The notes under the pieces: model-generated
What the model saw: only the letters and a program-made list of their open reading frames with translations
The model's database searches: none
Told to the model about the DNA's origin: nothing
Program-made: the position numbers and the translations under genes
In this document: positions 1 through 7,396 of the stretch, piece after piece
Position numbering within the stretch: position 1 is the stretch's first letter
How the letters are laid out: each line of letters opens with the position of its first letter
Source: Chitinophagaceae bacterium UBA3961
GTDB taxonomy: Bacteria; Bacteroidota; Bacteroidia; Chitinophagales; Chitinophagaceae
Direction of reading: 5' to 3'
Assembly (NCBI GenBank): GCA_002385265.1
Contig: DGDD01000223.1
Location: forward strand, 1-22,942
Length of the DNA stretch: 22,942 nucleotides

Positions 1-475
1 GCGCACCTGTTTCAAAATAAGGACTATTGTCTGCTTGCACCGATCTGGTATAGTTTGGACAGTCCTTACTATAGGCCGATTCAAATCCAATATGCGATGG
101 CAAAATACCGGCATCCAGCCACCACTGCTTTTTTCGATCCAAGGCAAAACCAATATTGGCTTCCAGCACTTGCTTCAACAAACCAGGTTCAGCAGCATAG
201 TTCGCATTCATATAGGTTCCGGTACCCAAGGCCAAATTAGCACGTATACCTTCTTGCGCATAGTTTAACTTGATGGCCGCCAAGTTGAGTGCAAACTCTT
301 GAGTACGATTTTGAGAATAGATGAACCCCGGACGCGTGTGATTTACCGGTTTATTAAAATCATAATTGTAGTAAACGTCGGCATAGCCCGACCAATGAAA
401 ACTACTGCTATCCTGTGCATGCACTGTAATAGCTACCAACATCAGCAATCCCACTAAACTAGTTCTTTGTTTCAT
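1..475 (-). CDS. Outer-membrane beta-barrel porin of the kdp operon (N-terminal part, cut by window edge)
   Basis: The gene starts at an ATG at 475 and stays open for about 158 codons to the left edge, so the C-terminal part lies outside. The protein begins with a signal peptide (MKQRTSLVGLLMLVAITVHA, then QDSSS) and continues with aromatic alternating stretches such as FHWSGYADVYYNYDF and NYAQEGIRANLALGTGTYM, as expected for strands of an outer-membrane barrel. A porin of the OmpL-like bbp2 type commonly follows kdpC in Bacteroidota, and this fits. The start codon lies inside the 3' end of kdpC (17 nt overlap, different frame), so the two are probably translationally coupled. Its likely role is to let potassium or other small solutes cross the outer membrane; that role is inferred from position only. 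Family call is fairly sure, function is not. Confidence 0.75.
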   Translation of the reverse strand, partial: MKQRTSLVGLLMLVAITVHAQDSSSFHWSGYADVYYNYDFNKPVNHTRPGFIYSQNRTQEFALNLAAIKLNYAQEGIRANLALGTGTYMNANYAAEPGLLKQVLEANIGFALDRKKQWWLDAGILPSHIGFESAYSKDCPNYTRSVQADNSPYFETGA

Positions 476-1013
476 CTAATAAACTATTTAACGTATTTAC
501 ATTAATAACTCTTGGACCGATACCAAAACCCTCTTCCGATTTTTTCACCAAAGCGGATACGGCTTCATAGCTCATACCACGTTTTGTTGCTACCCGTTGT
601 ACTTGTACGGCCGCAGCTTCAGCCGAAATGTGCGGATCCAACCCACTGCCACTGGCTGTTACCATATCAGAAGGAATGGCTTCCTTTTTTAAATAGGGAT
701 GATGCGCCAGTACCGTATCAATACGTGCTTGTACCGCTGCCAAATAATCGGGATTGGTGGGACCTTTGTTAGAACCGGCCGCTCCCGCCGCATTGTAATT
801 TACGGCAGAAGGACGTGACCAAAAATATTCATCAGAATCAAATCGCTCTCCGATATTTTTATAGATGGTTTTGCCATTTACGGTTACACGTTCGGCTTGC
901 CCTTTGTCCGGAGTAGCCTGCGCAATCAACCATACAGTTCCGGTGTACAAGCATGAGAAAAGAAGAAATGAAAGGCCGGTCAATTTAAGGGCCATATAGA
1001 AATGTTGTTTCAT
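459..1013 (-). CDS. kdpC: Potassium-transporting ATPase subunit C, KdpC
   Basis: KdpC is the single-span subunit that stabilises the KdpFABC high-affinity potassium pump at the inner membrane. The 184-residue product has one N-terminal membrane segment (about residues 7-30) and the family landmarks: FWSRPSAVNYN, a GSNKGPTNP stretch, VTASGSGLDPHIS and, at the end, GPRVINVNTLN. E. coli KdpC is about 190 residues, so the length is normal. The frame is open to an earlier ATG at 1043, but that would overlap kdpB and add ten residues without family support. The ATG at 1013 starts directly before the membrane anchor and leaves 10 nt after the kdpB stop. The 3' end overlaps the start of the porin gene by 17 nt. 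Identity is very secure. Confidence 0.97.
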   Translation of the reverse strand: MKQHFYMALKLTGLSFLLFSCLYTGTVWLIAQATPDKGQAERVTVNGKTIYKNIGERFDSDEYFWSRPSAVNYNAAGAAGSNKGPTNPDYLAAVQARIDTVLAHHPYLKKEAIPSDMVTASGSGLDPHISAEAAAVQVQRVATKRGMSYEAVSALVKKSEEGFGIGPRVINVNTLNSLLDETKN

Positions 1014-1023
1014 TGTGTTCGAT

Positions 1024-3066
1024 TTAAAAATAAAGAGATACAAAAAGATCGATCAACTTGATTCCAATAAACGGAATCAACACCCCGCCCAAACCATAGA
1101 TCAATAAATTCCGACGCAACAATGCACTGGCACCAATGGGCTTGTAAGCTACTCCACGCAAAGCCAGAGGAATCAACAAAGGAATAATGATGGCATTGAA
1201 AATAACAGCTGATAAGATCGCAGATTCAGGGCTGTGCAGTTTCATGATGTTTAAATGCTGCAAGGCAGGAATAGAGCTGATAAACAAAGCAGGAACAATC
1301 GCAAAATATTTCGCTACATCATTGGCAATACTAAAAGTGGTAAGCGTTCCACGCGTCATCAACAATTGCTTTCCAATTTCAACCACTTCAATTAATTTGG
1401 TAGGATCATTGTCCAAGTCCACCATATTACCGGCTTCTTTCGCTGCTTGGGTACCGCTGTTCATCGCAACGCCTACATCGGCTTGAGCCAGTGCGGGTGC
1501 ATCATTGGTGCCATCTCCCATCATTGCTACCAATCGGCCACCTTGTTGTTCTTTGCGGATATAATTCATCTTATCTTCGGGCTTGGCTTCTGCAATGTAA
1601 TCGTCTACCCCTGCTTTCTCCGCAATGAATTTTGCAGTAAGCGGATTATCGCCCGTTACCATCACTGTTTTAATTCCCATTTTTCTCAATCGCTCAAAAC
1701 GCTCTTGAATACCTGGCTTAATAATATCCTGCAATTCTACCACACCTAGTACCCTTTCATCTTTTGAAACTACCAAAGGTGTACCTCCGTTACTGGAAAT
1801 CTTCCGAACGGTTTCATCTACTTCTTTCGGAAATTCATTGCCTTTGATGGCACACAAGTTACGAATGGCATCAGAAGCTCCTTTCCGAATTCTTTGTCCA
1901 TCAAAATCAATTCCCGAGCTTCTGGTTTCAGCCGTAAACTTTATATAAACGGGATCATTAACCGAAATATTGCGATACGAATCACCCGCCAGTTCCAAAA
2001 TAGATTTTCCTTCCGGAGTATCATCGGCGAGTGAGCTCAGCACCACTGCTTTTACAAAGGCTGATTCTTCAACTCCGGGAGCCGGATGAAACTGAGTGGC
2101 TTTCCGATTACCGATGGTAATGGTTCCGGTTTTATCGAGCAGCAATACATCTACGTCGCCGGCTGTTTCCACAGCCTTACCGCTCTTGGTGATCACATTC
2201 GCACGCAAGGCACGATCCATCCCTGCAATACCAATGGCCGACAACAATCCTCCAATGGTAGTGGGAATCAAACAAACAAATAGTGATATAAATGCAGCAA
2301 TGGTAATGGGTGTTTGTGCATAATCACCGAATGGTTTTAAGGTAACCGTTACAATGATAAAGACCAATGTAAATCCGGCCAGCAAAATAGTCAGCGCAAT
2401 TTCATTCGGTGTCTTCTGACGCGATGCCCCTTCTACCAAGGCGATCATCTTATCCAAAAAACTCTCACCGGGTTCGGTGGTTACTTTCACTTTTATTTTA
2501 TCGCTGAGCACCTTAGTACCACCCGTTACACTGCTTTTATCGCCCCCCGCTTCGCGAATTACCGGAGCACTTTCTCCTGTAATGGCGCTTTCATCAATAG
2601 TGGCCAATCCTTCAATGATCTCTCCATCAGTAGGTATGATATCGCCTACTTCACAGAGGAATACATCACCTTTTCTTAATTGGGAAGAAGGAACGCGTTT
2701 GATCTCGTTCACATACATTTCACCCACCGGCTGTATCAGCTTTGCAGGTGTTTCCTCGCGGGTCTTACGCAAACTATTGGCCTGCGCTTTACCACGAGCT
2801 TCTGCAATGGCTTCCGCGAAATTGGCAAATACGAGGGTGATGAAAAGAATGGCTGTTACAATGATATTGTAGAGCAAACCACCTTGATTGGCCTCACCGG
2901 CTGCAATCCAAACACACACAGCCATCATCACCAATGTTCCCACCCATACGGTGAACATCACCGGATTTTTGATCATTTTGGTAGGATTCAATTTTATAAA
3001 ACTCTCTTTCAAGGCTTCTTTTACGATGCCTGCATTAAAGAGTTGCTGAGAAGATTCTGATTTCAT
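1024..3066 (-). CDS. kdpB: Potassium-transporting P-type ATPase subunit B, KdpB
   Basis: This is the catalytic ATP-hydrolysing subunit of the KdpFABC pump. The 680-residue length matches the family (682 in E. coli). P-type ATPase landmarks are intact: TGES at residues 163-166 (actuator domain; its serine is the known inhibitory phosphorylation site in E. coli), DKTGTIT with the phosphorylated aspartate at D311, the nucleotide-binding KGAS region near 395-398, TGDN at 471-474 and GDGTNDAP at 517-524. Membrane segments lie near residues 35-57, 65-87, 225-242 and 253-280, with further ones at the C-terminus. The start ATG at 3066 lies 11 nt after the kdpA stop, and the stop lies 10 nt before kdpC. 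No broken motif is seen, so the pump should be functional. Confidence 0.98.
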   Translation of the reverse strand: MKSESSQQLFNAGIVKEALKESFIKLNPTKMIKNPVMFTVWVGTLVMMAVCVWIAAGEANQGGLLYNIIVTAILFITLVFANFAEAIAEARGKAQANSLRKTREETPAKLIQPVGEMYVNEIKRVPSSQLRKGDVFLCEVGDIIPTDGEIIEGLATIDESAITGESAPVIREAGGDKSSVTGGTKVLSDKIKVKVTTEPGESFLDKMIALVEGASRQKTPNEIALTILLAGFTLVFIIVTVTLKPFGDYAQTPITIAAFISLFVCLIPTTIGGLLSAIGIAGMDRALRANVITKSGKAVETAGDVDVLLLDKTGTITIGNRKATQFHPAPGVEESAFVKAVVLSSLADDTPEGKSILELAGDSYRNISVNDPVYIKFTAETRSSGIDFDGQRIRKGASDAIRNLCAIKGNEFPKEVDETVRKISSNGGTPLVVSKDERVLGVVELQDIIKPGIQERFERLRKMGIKTVMVTGDNPLTAKFIAEKAGVDDYIAEAKPEDKMNYIRKEQQGGRLVAMMGDGTNDAPALAQADVGVAMNSGTQAAKEAGNMVDLDNDPTKLIEVVEIGKQLLMTRGTLTTFSIANDVAKYFAIVPALFISSIPALQHLNIMKLHSPESAILSAVIFNAIIIPLLIPLALRGVAYKPIGASALLRRNLLIYGLGGVLIPFIGIKLIDLFVSLYF

Positions 3067-3077
3067 GATTCAATGCT

Positions 3078-4775
3078 TTAGATAGAAAAATATTCTGCTA
3101 TAGGACCTAAGGTTAACGCTGGGAAGAACGAGAGTGCGGCCACAATGGCAATCACTGCAAATACCATAAGCGAGAAAGTGGGGGTATCTGTCTTCAGCGT
3201 ACCGGCACTTTCAGGAATGTATTTTTTTGCGGCAAGACTGCCTGCAATGGCCACCGGACCAATAATAGGCAAGTATCGCGCAAGCAGCATTACAATACCA
3301 CAGGCGATGTTCCAGAAAGGCGTATTGTCGCCCAATCCCTCAAAGCCACTACCATTATTGGCACTGGAAGAAGTGAACTCGTAGAGCATTTCACTAAAAC
3401 CATGATAGCCGGGATTGTTTAACCAAGCAGCATAGGCGGTTGGATTGTGAGCATACACATGTGAAGCAATGGCCGTTCCTGTAAGAATTAAAAACGGATG
3501 CAACAAGGCGATGATCATGGCGATCTTCATCTCGCGGGCTTCAATTTTCTTTCCTAAGAATTCAGGGGTACGCCCTACCATCAATCCACTTATAAATACA
3601 GCTAGAATAATAAAGATGTAGTAGTTCAGAAAACCAACACCCACACCACCGTAAAAGGCGTTCACCATCATACCCAGTAGAGTGAACATACCCGATAGTG
3701 GCGTCAAGCTGTCATGCATCGCATTCACAGAACCATTACTGGTAGTAGTTGTACTGATGGCCCAATAAGCTGAAGCAGGGGCTCCAAAACGAAGCTCTTT
3801 TCCTTCCATACTTCCGTGAGGTTGTGCTATGCCCATTTTGGCTATTGCCGCATTTCCTTTCACTTCTTGAAGAATGGTGGGGATACAAAGCAAGAAGAAA
3901 CCGATGGTCATAACACCCACAATAGACCAAGCCAGTTTTCTTCTATTTAAAATATGACCCATTGTAAAAATCAAAGCCAGCGGAATCAACACTATGGCAA
4001 TGGTTTCTACGATATTCGTTAAGTAATTGGGATTCTCTAATGGATGCGCTGAATTCGGGCCAAAGAAACCACCACCGTTTGTACCAAGTTGTTTGATGGC
4101 CACAAAGCCCGCAACCGGTCCGCGACTCACCTGCACCGTATCACCTTGCAAGCCAATCATGGTGTCTTTACCTTGAAATGTCATAGGAACATGATTGAAC
4201 AACAAGATCACAGCCACTACCAATGATAGTGGCAATAAAATGCGTGTACAAGATTTCACAAACAACACATAAAAATTAGCATAGCTTGTTTGTGTTTTTT
4301 CGCGCATCGCAAAAAACACCACTACGGCAATAGCGATACCGCAACCTGCACTAATGAACTGCCACAATTGCAAGGTGAGTTGACCTAAATAACTCACGCC
4401 TGTTTCACCGGAATAGTGTTGAAGATTGGTATTGGTAATAAAACTGATAGCCGTATTGAAGGCCAGATCACCCGTCATAGAAGGATTTCCATCAGGATTT
4501 AAAGGCAACCAACTCATATTCGTTAATACAAACATGGCGATCAAAAACCAACAAAGATTGATGGTTAGAAGAGCTGTTAAATGTTGTTTCCAATTCATTT
4601 CCTCTTTCACACGAATGCGGGCTATTTTGAAAATCAATTGGTCGAGGGGGTTGAAAATCTTATCCAACCAGGTAGATTGAAACTGAAACACCTTGGCCAT
4701 GTATTTACCCAAAGGAATGGCCAGTAAGAATAGTAGGATAAACATGAGCACTACGCCCAGTATTTCTGAAAACAT
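3078..4775 (-). CDS. kdpA: Potassium-transporting ATPase subunit A, KdpA
   Basis: KdpA is the channel-like, potassium-selecting subunit of KdpFABC. The 565-residue product is close to the E. coli length of 557 and has about ten membrane segments. Selectivity-filter loops of the superfamily are visible: TNTNLQHYSGE at residues 114-124, GTNGGGFFGPNSAHPLENPN at 231-250, a GRTPEFLGKKIEAREMK stretch, and SSANNGSGFEGLGDNTPFWN in the last third. It starts at the ATG at 4775, only 2 nt after the kdpF stop, and is followed by kdpB after 11 nt. No kdpD or kdpE sensor/regulator genes are in the window. They may lie beyond the left edge after the porin gene. Confidence 0.98.
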   Translation of the reverse strand: MFSEILGVVLMFILLFLLAIPLGKYMAKVFQFQSTWLDKIFNPLDQLIFKIARIRVKEEMNWKQHLTALLTINLCWFLIAMFVLTNMSWLPLNPDGNPSMTGDLAFNTAISFITNTNLQHYSGETGVSYLGQLTLQLWQFISAGCGIAIAVVVFFAMREKTQTSYANFYVLFVKSCTRILLPLSLVVAVILLFNHVPMTFQGKDTMIGLQGDTVQVSRGPVAGFVAIKQLGTNGGGFFGPNSAHPLENPNYLTNIVETIAIVLIPLALIFTMGHILNRRKLAWSIVGVMTIGFFLLCIPTILQEVKGNAAIAKMGIAQPHGSMEGKELRFGAPASAYWAISTTTTSNGSVNAMHDSLTPLSGMFTLLGMMVNAFYGGVGVGFLNYYIFIILAVFISGLMVGRTPEFLGKKIEAREMKIAMIIALLHPFLILTGTAIASHVYAHNPTAYAAWLNNPGYHGFSEMLYEFTSSSANNGSGFEGLGDNTPFWNIACGIVMLLARYLPIIGPVAIAGSLAAKKYIPESAGTLKTDTPTFSLMVFAVIAIVAALSFFPALTLGPIAEYFSI

Positions 4776-4777
4776 AA

Positions 4778-4855
4778 CTAAAATTTTTCGGGTTTAAGAA
4801 GAACATAGGCGATGTAACCGAAGAGGAACAAGGCCACAACAAAGAGGAATACCAT
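4778..4855 (-). CDS. kdpF: Small membrane subunit KdpF
   Basis: This 25-residue ORF directly precedes kdpA (2 nt gap). It encodes a hydrophobic helix (MVFLFVVALFLFGYIAYVLL) followed by the family ending KPEKF, which is typical of KdpF, the lipid-like stabilising peptide of the KdpFABC complex. It is below usual ORF-length cut-offs. It begins 2 nt after the stop of another small membrane ORF. Identity is supported by both the KPEKF tail and position. Confidence 0.93.
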   Translation of the reverse strand: MVFLFVVALFLFGYIAYVLLKPEKF

Positions 4856-4857
4856 GG

Positions 4858-4938
4858 TTAAATTTTTTCGAAGTAGTGAATGATTTTATACATCGCGAGA
4901 AAGATCGCAATGCCTAATACGGTTAGGAGAATGGTCAT
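4858..4938 (-). CDS. Unrecognised 26-residue membrane peptide, first gene of the kdp operon
   Basis: A short ORF ends 2 nt before kdpF. It encodes a single hydrophobic helix (MTILLTVLGIAIFLAMYKII) followed by HYFEKI, so it is a one-span peptide with a charged tail much like KdpF in size. The frame is also open to an ATG at 4983, which would give 41 residues with a more polar N-terminus; the ATG at 4938 is preferred because it starts at the hydrophobic helix. The tight spacing (stop at 4858, kdpF start at 4855) and conserved-looking layout suggest co-translation with kdpF. It could be an additional Kdp subunit, a regulator peptide or a chance ORF. I do not recognise a named family. Confidence 0.55.
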   Translation of the reverse strand: MTILLTVLGIAIFLAMYKIIHYFEKI

Positions 4939-5074
4939 ATTGACTGAATTTGGATTGAGAAATGCTTGTTTCAACAGTAGCATACCAAACCAAAGACCGA
5001 TTTGAAGAACAAGCGACAACTATCTGATAATGTGATAATTAGAAAATATGAATAAAAAAAACAGTAGCATTATT

Positions 5075-5109
5075 TTTTCAAAATGGAAGGGTGGGTTTTC
5101 AAAATGGAA
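5075..5109. repeat. 14-bp direct repeat, 21-bp period
   Basis: TTTTCAAAATGGAA occurs at 5075-5088 and again at 5096-5109, exactly 21 bp apart, in the upstream region of the kdp operon. Two helical turns of separation would put both on one DNA face if a protein binds there. It could also be a simple duplication. No function is known. Confidence 0.6.
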
Positions 5110-5133
5110 AAACAATTAATAATTAATAATGAA

Positions 5134-5375
5134 ACAGCCGGCGAGATCAAGAAAGAACAGGAAGAAGAACAGGGGGAGGCAGACGAAGGAGTAGGCTGGT
5201 TTTGCGTAGCAAAAGCAGTCGAGTCTATCCCGTGAGGAACGATACGGGACAGGCGATAGCCGTTGCGGGAAACGAGGAAATACAGAAAAACTGCCAGCGC
5301 TGCGAAAACGCTGCGGGCTTGTCCTGAGCGGGCCGAAGGCACAGTCGAAGGACGCTGCGCCGCCGCGGTTCAAAA
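5134..5375. repeat. GC-richer patch with REP-like palindromes
   Basis: This patch is visibly richer in G and C than the AT-rich sequence either side. It contains TCCCGT (5228-5233) and ACGGGA (5244-5249) as arms of a hairpin with a 10-nt loop, followed by the tail CAGG. Further right are CAGCG/CGCTG arms near 5298-5314 and a TGTCCTGAGC...GTCGAAGGAC element near 5319-5352, a type I recognise as common dispersed intergenic repeats in Bacteroidota. It looks like a small mosaic of dispersed repeats rather than a gene. Whether it is mobilised by a REP-type transposase cannot be judged here. Confidence 0.5.
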
Positions 5376-5408
5376 ATAAAAAATCGGACAAGTTGAATAT
5401 CGGAGGCC

Positions 5409-5449
5409 AATCTGTGGTAAATCCGTTCAAATCTGTGCGAATCTGTGGT
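5409..5449. repeat. Three AATCTGTG repeat units
   Basis: AATCTGTG starts at 5409, 5430 and 5440; the first and last copies extend to AATCTGTGGT. This phrase is familiar from intergenic DNA of Bacteroidota. No function is assigned. Confidence 0.55.
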
Positions 5450-5629
5450 CAAAAAAAGCCTAAAGCCCAAAGCCTAAAACACAAAACTCAAAAACTTAAA
5501 ACCTGATACACGTAGTAGCAGTTGTAAAGAAAGAATTGAAAAAAAGGGTTAGAAAAGGACCAATTTGAATATCACACAACCTTCATTCAATCGCCCTCTC
5601 TAACCCCAAAAAAGAAAAACAATAAGACG

Positions 5630-6433
5630 TTATTTCTTCGAATTCCTTTCGTTCACCATTGCTTGAAGTTGTTCGGGTTCGTTGGTGGTAATAAAGTCGA
5701 ATTTCTTATCCAATAACCAGCTCATAATGGCTGGGTCATTAACGGTCCAAGCATTTAGTTTCAATCCGAGACTTTTTGCTTGGTCGATCCAATCCGGATT
5801 TTTCTGAAAAACAGAGAAATGATAATCAAGACCGTCCAATCCCGCCGCTCTCACTTCTGCAGGTGATTTATCTCCATTCAAATATTGTAAATGCGCTTTC
5901 TTGAGAAGTGATCGAATTTTCACCAACATGTCAAAATCGAAACTGATATAAACGGTACGATGGCTGGCTTTTTCAGCCAATACGAGTTCAACCACTTTAG
6001 CGGCCACGATCTGTCCTCTTTCCTTGCTGATATTGCTGGGTTTGATTTCAAGAATCAGTTGCGTGGAAGGATTGTTTTCCAAGCCGGCTCTCAAATAATT
6101 TCTCAACGTAGGCAGGGCTTCACCGTTTGAAAGTTGGAACTGTTGCAGGGTTTTGAAATCCGTTTTTTCAATTTCTAAGTTGTGAAATTTCGGATCATGG
6201 TTTACAACAAGGGAGTCGTCGGCGGTCATCCACACATCGAATTCAGAGCCAAAGCAGTTAAGTTGAATGGCTTGTTTGAGGGAAGCGATAGAATTCTCGG
6301 GAAAATGATTGGCTTTGAAAGCACCTCTATGTGCAATAACCGGACTGTTCATAACCGATCGGGTTAATTTTCCGCTAGGTTTACAGGATAGCAAGCTAGC
6401 CAAAAAGGCGATGGGAAGGATCAACTTTTTCAT
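5630..6433 (-). CDS. Glycerophosphodiester phosphodiesterase family lipoprotein
   Basis: The 267-residue protein belongs to the GDPD TIM-barrel family, which cleaves glycerophosphodiesters to glycerol 3-phosphate and an alcohol. It has a lipoprotein signal ending LLSC with the lipidated cysteine at C17, then the catalytic HRG at residues 35-37, PENS at 45-48, SEFDVWMT with metal ligands E64 and D66, VNHD with the second catalytic histidine H79, and LEIKPS near 128-133. All usual active-site residues are therefore present. It is probably anchored to the periplasmic face of a membrane or exposed outside. It is last in the susCD-linked series, 50 nt behind the LamG lipoprotein gene, with a strong hairpin between them that may separate or dampen its expression. 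The exact substrate is unknown; a phospholipid headgroup or a teichoic-acid-like polymer are options. Confidence 0.88.
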   Translation of the reverse strand: MKKLILPIAFLASLLSCKPSGKLTRSVMNSPVIAHRGAFKANHFPENSIASLKQAIQLNCFGSEFDVWMTADDSLVVNHDPKFHNLEIEKTDFKTLQQFQLSNGEALPTLRNYLRAGLENNPSTQLILEIKPSNISKERGQIVAAKVVELVLAEKASHRTVYISFDFDMLVKIRSLLKKAHLQYLNGDKSPAEVRAAGLDGLDYHFSVFQKNPDWIDQAKSLGLKLNAWTVNDPAIMSWLLDKKFDFITTNEPEQLQAMVNERNSKK

Positions 6434-6441
6434 AATACTAG

Positions 6442-6472
6442 AAAGGTACTACTGTTTTGCAGTAGTACCTTT
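6442..6472 (-). terminator. Strong hairpin between LamG gene and GDPD gene
   Basis: A perfect 13-bp inverted repeat (AAAGGTACTACTG at 6442-6454 and its complement at 6460-6472) with a 5-nt loop lies in the 50-nt gap. The T-run is longer on the plus strand, and on the minus strand only three U residues, themselves part of the stem, end the hairpin. It may be a partial terminator for susCD-LamG transcripts. It also ends 8 nt before the GDPD ATG, so it would cover that gene's ribosome-binding region. Confidence 0.6.
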
Positions 6473-6483
6473 TTACCAAATCA

Positions 6484-7374
6484 TTATTTATTTGCTTTTC
6501 CTAAATTGAAAAGCGCTCTAATAAAAGCATCGGGTAGCGCCTTATTATAAATTCGGATTTCATCAATTTGGCCGGTCATGGGTGCGATGGAAACATCGGC
6601 ACTTACTGATTTACCTGGAATTCCATTGTAATTCGATCCAATGATGAATTCACTTGGTTCATTGCTTTTGAACAAGTTGTTGCCAACTCCACGATTGGGG
6701 AAGGCTCCCACTTTAACCGCATCTGCCCAAATATCAAATACCCCTGTTGTTCCATTATAGGTAAGAAGAATGTGGGTCCATTTGTCGGCTCCAATAGTTG
6801 GACTCAAACTGCTGTTCAAGTTATCTTGAGTTCCACCTCCAACAGTAGCGAAGGTTGGTTGAATTCTCAGCGTGGAAGTATTAGATGCAGGAAATGATTG
6901 GGTATTCAAGTGAAAATTGATGTTTCCTGTGAACAATCCCGGACGCGCCAATTGCAATAGCATGGTTCTTTTCGACCCGTTGTTCAAAATTTTTACCCAA
7001 GTACTAATGGTAAAACTTTTGAGTGAATCGGTTTTGAAGGCCGAAAATTGATTGGCGTAATAAAGATAGCCTGCCGTTAAGCTGATGGCTTTTCCTCTAA
7101 CTCCTCCTGCTACAAAAGCATCGTTGGCGGTTTGAGTTGGGGCAGTGCCCGATTTCTGCTCCGATTTGGTATCGTCGAAACTCCAGTAGGCTACTAAGTT
7201 TTCAGGAAACACTTCATCACTGCTGGAGTAGCCGTCAATTTTTCCTGCATATTGATCTGCACTTACGCTAGGTAAGTTATTAGGATTGCCATCTTTTTTA
7301 CAGGCGCTTCCTGTGAGTAGTAGGCCTGCCAGTATAAAAGAAAGGGTTGATATTTTTTGAATCGAACGTTTCAT
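6484..7374 (-). CDS. LamG/concanavalin A-like lectin-fold lipoprotein of the susCD locus
   Basis: This 296-residue protein has a lipoprotein signal (LLLTGSAC, lipidated C25, followed by KKDG, as in surface-exported Bacteroidota lipoproteins). From about residue 62 on it follows the LamG-3/concanavalin A-like jelly-roll pattern: VAYWSFDD, GKAISLTAGYLYY, SFTISTWVKI, WTHILLTYNGTTGVFDIWADAV and the closing GQIDEIRIYNKAL. Such proteins next to susD usually serve as surface glycan-binding proteins, in the position of SusE/SusF, or as accessory lectins. No catalytic residues can be named. It follows susD by 22 nt, so it should be co-transcribed. The ligand is unknown. Confidence 0.82.
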   Translation of the reverse strand: MKRSIQKISTLSFILAGLLLTGSACKKDGNPNNLPSVSADQYAGKIDGYSSSDEVFPENLVAYWSFDDTKSEQKSGTAPTQTANDAFVAGGVRGKAISLTAGYLYYANQFSAFKTDSLKSFTISTWVKILNNGSKRTMLLQLARPGLFTGNINFHLNTQSFPASNTSTLRIQPTFATVGGGTQDNLNSSLSPTIGADKWTHILLTYNGTTGVFDIWADAVKVGAFPNRGVGNNLFKSNEPSEFIIGSNYNGIPGKSVSADVSIAPMTGQIDEIRIYNKALPDAFIRALFNLGKANK

Positions 7375-7396
7375 TAGAATTCAATTTTGAGGTTGA

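Larger units (their letters stand above)
4939..5629. other. Gene-free stretch of about 690 bases with repeats
   Basis: No convincing gene is present. Open frames around 5070-5470 on the minus strand overlap one another in three frames, are rich in Ser, Phe, Arg and Cys, and match no family pattern I know, so they look like chance frames through a GC-richer patch. From the right end the stretch holds an 8-nt arm pair (GGGTTAGA at 5546-5553 and TCTAACCC at 5599-5606), an A-rich series of CCTAAA/CAAA-like units (5459-5505), AATCTGTG repeats, a REP-like patch and a 14-bp direct repeat. The kdp promoter must lie in its left part, but I found no TAnnTTTG box there. A TGATAAT repeat (5025-5031 and 5033-5039) is the only candidate regulatory pattern. 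Confidence 0.6.

Noticed and set aside
5025..5039. TGATAAT direct repeat with 8-bp period before kdp
   Set aside because: Too short and AT-rich to be called an operator without comparison to other genomes.
5070..5470. Three overlapping minus-strand open frames of 81-104 codons
   Set aside because: They overlap each other in different frames, lie over dispersed repeats, and have low-complexity Ser/Phe/Arg composition without any family pattern.
5546..5606. GGGTTAGA and TCTAACCC arms downstream of the GDPD gene
   Set aside because: The loop is 45 nt and no T-run follows in the gene's direction, so a terminator is not supported.
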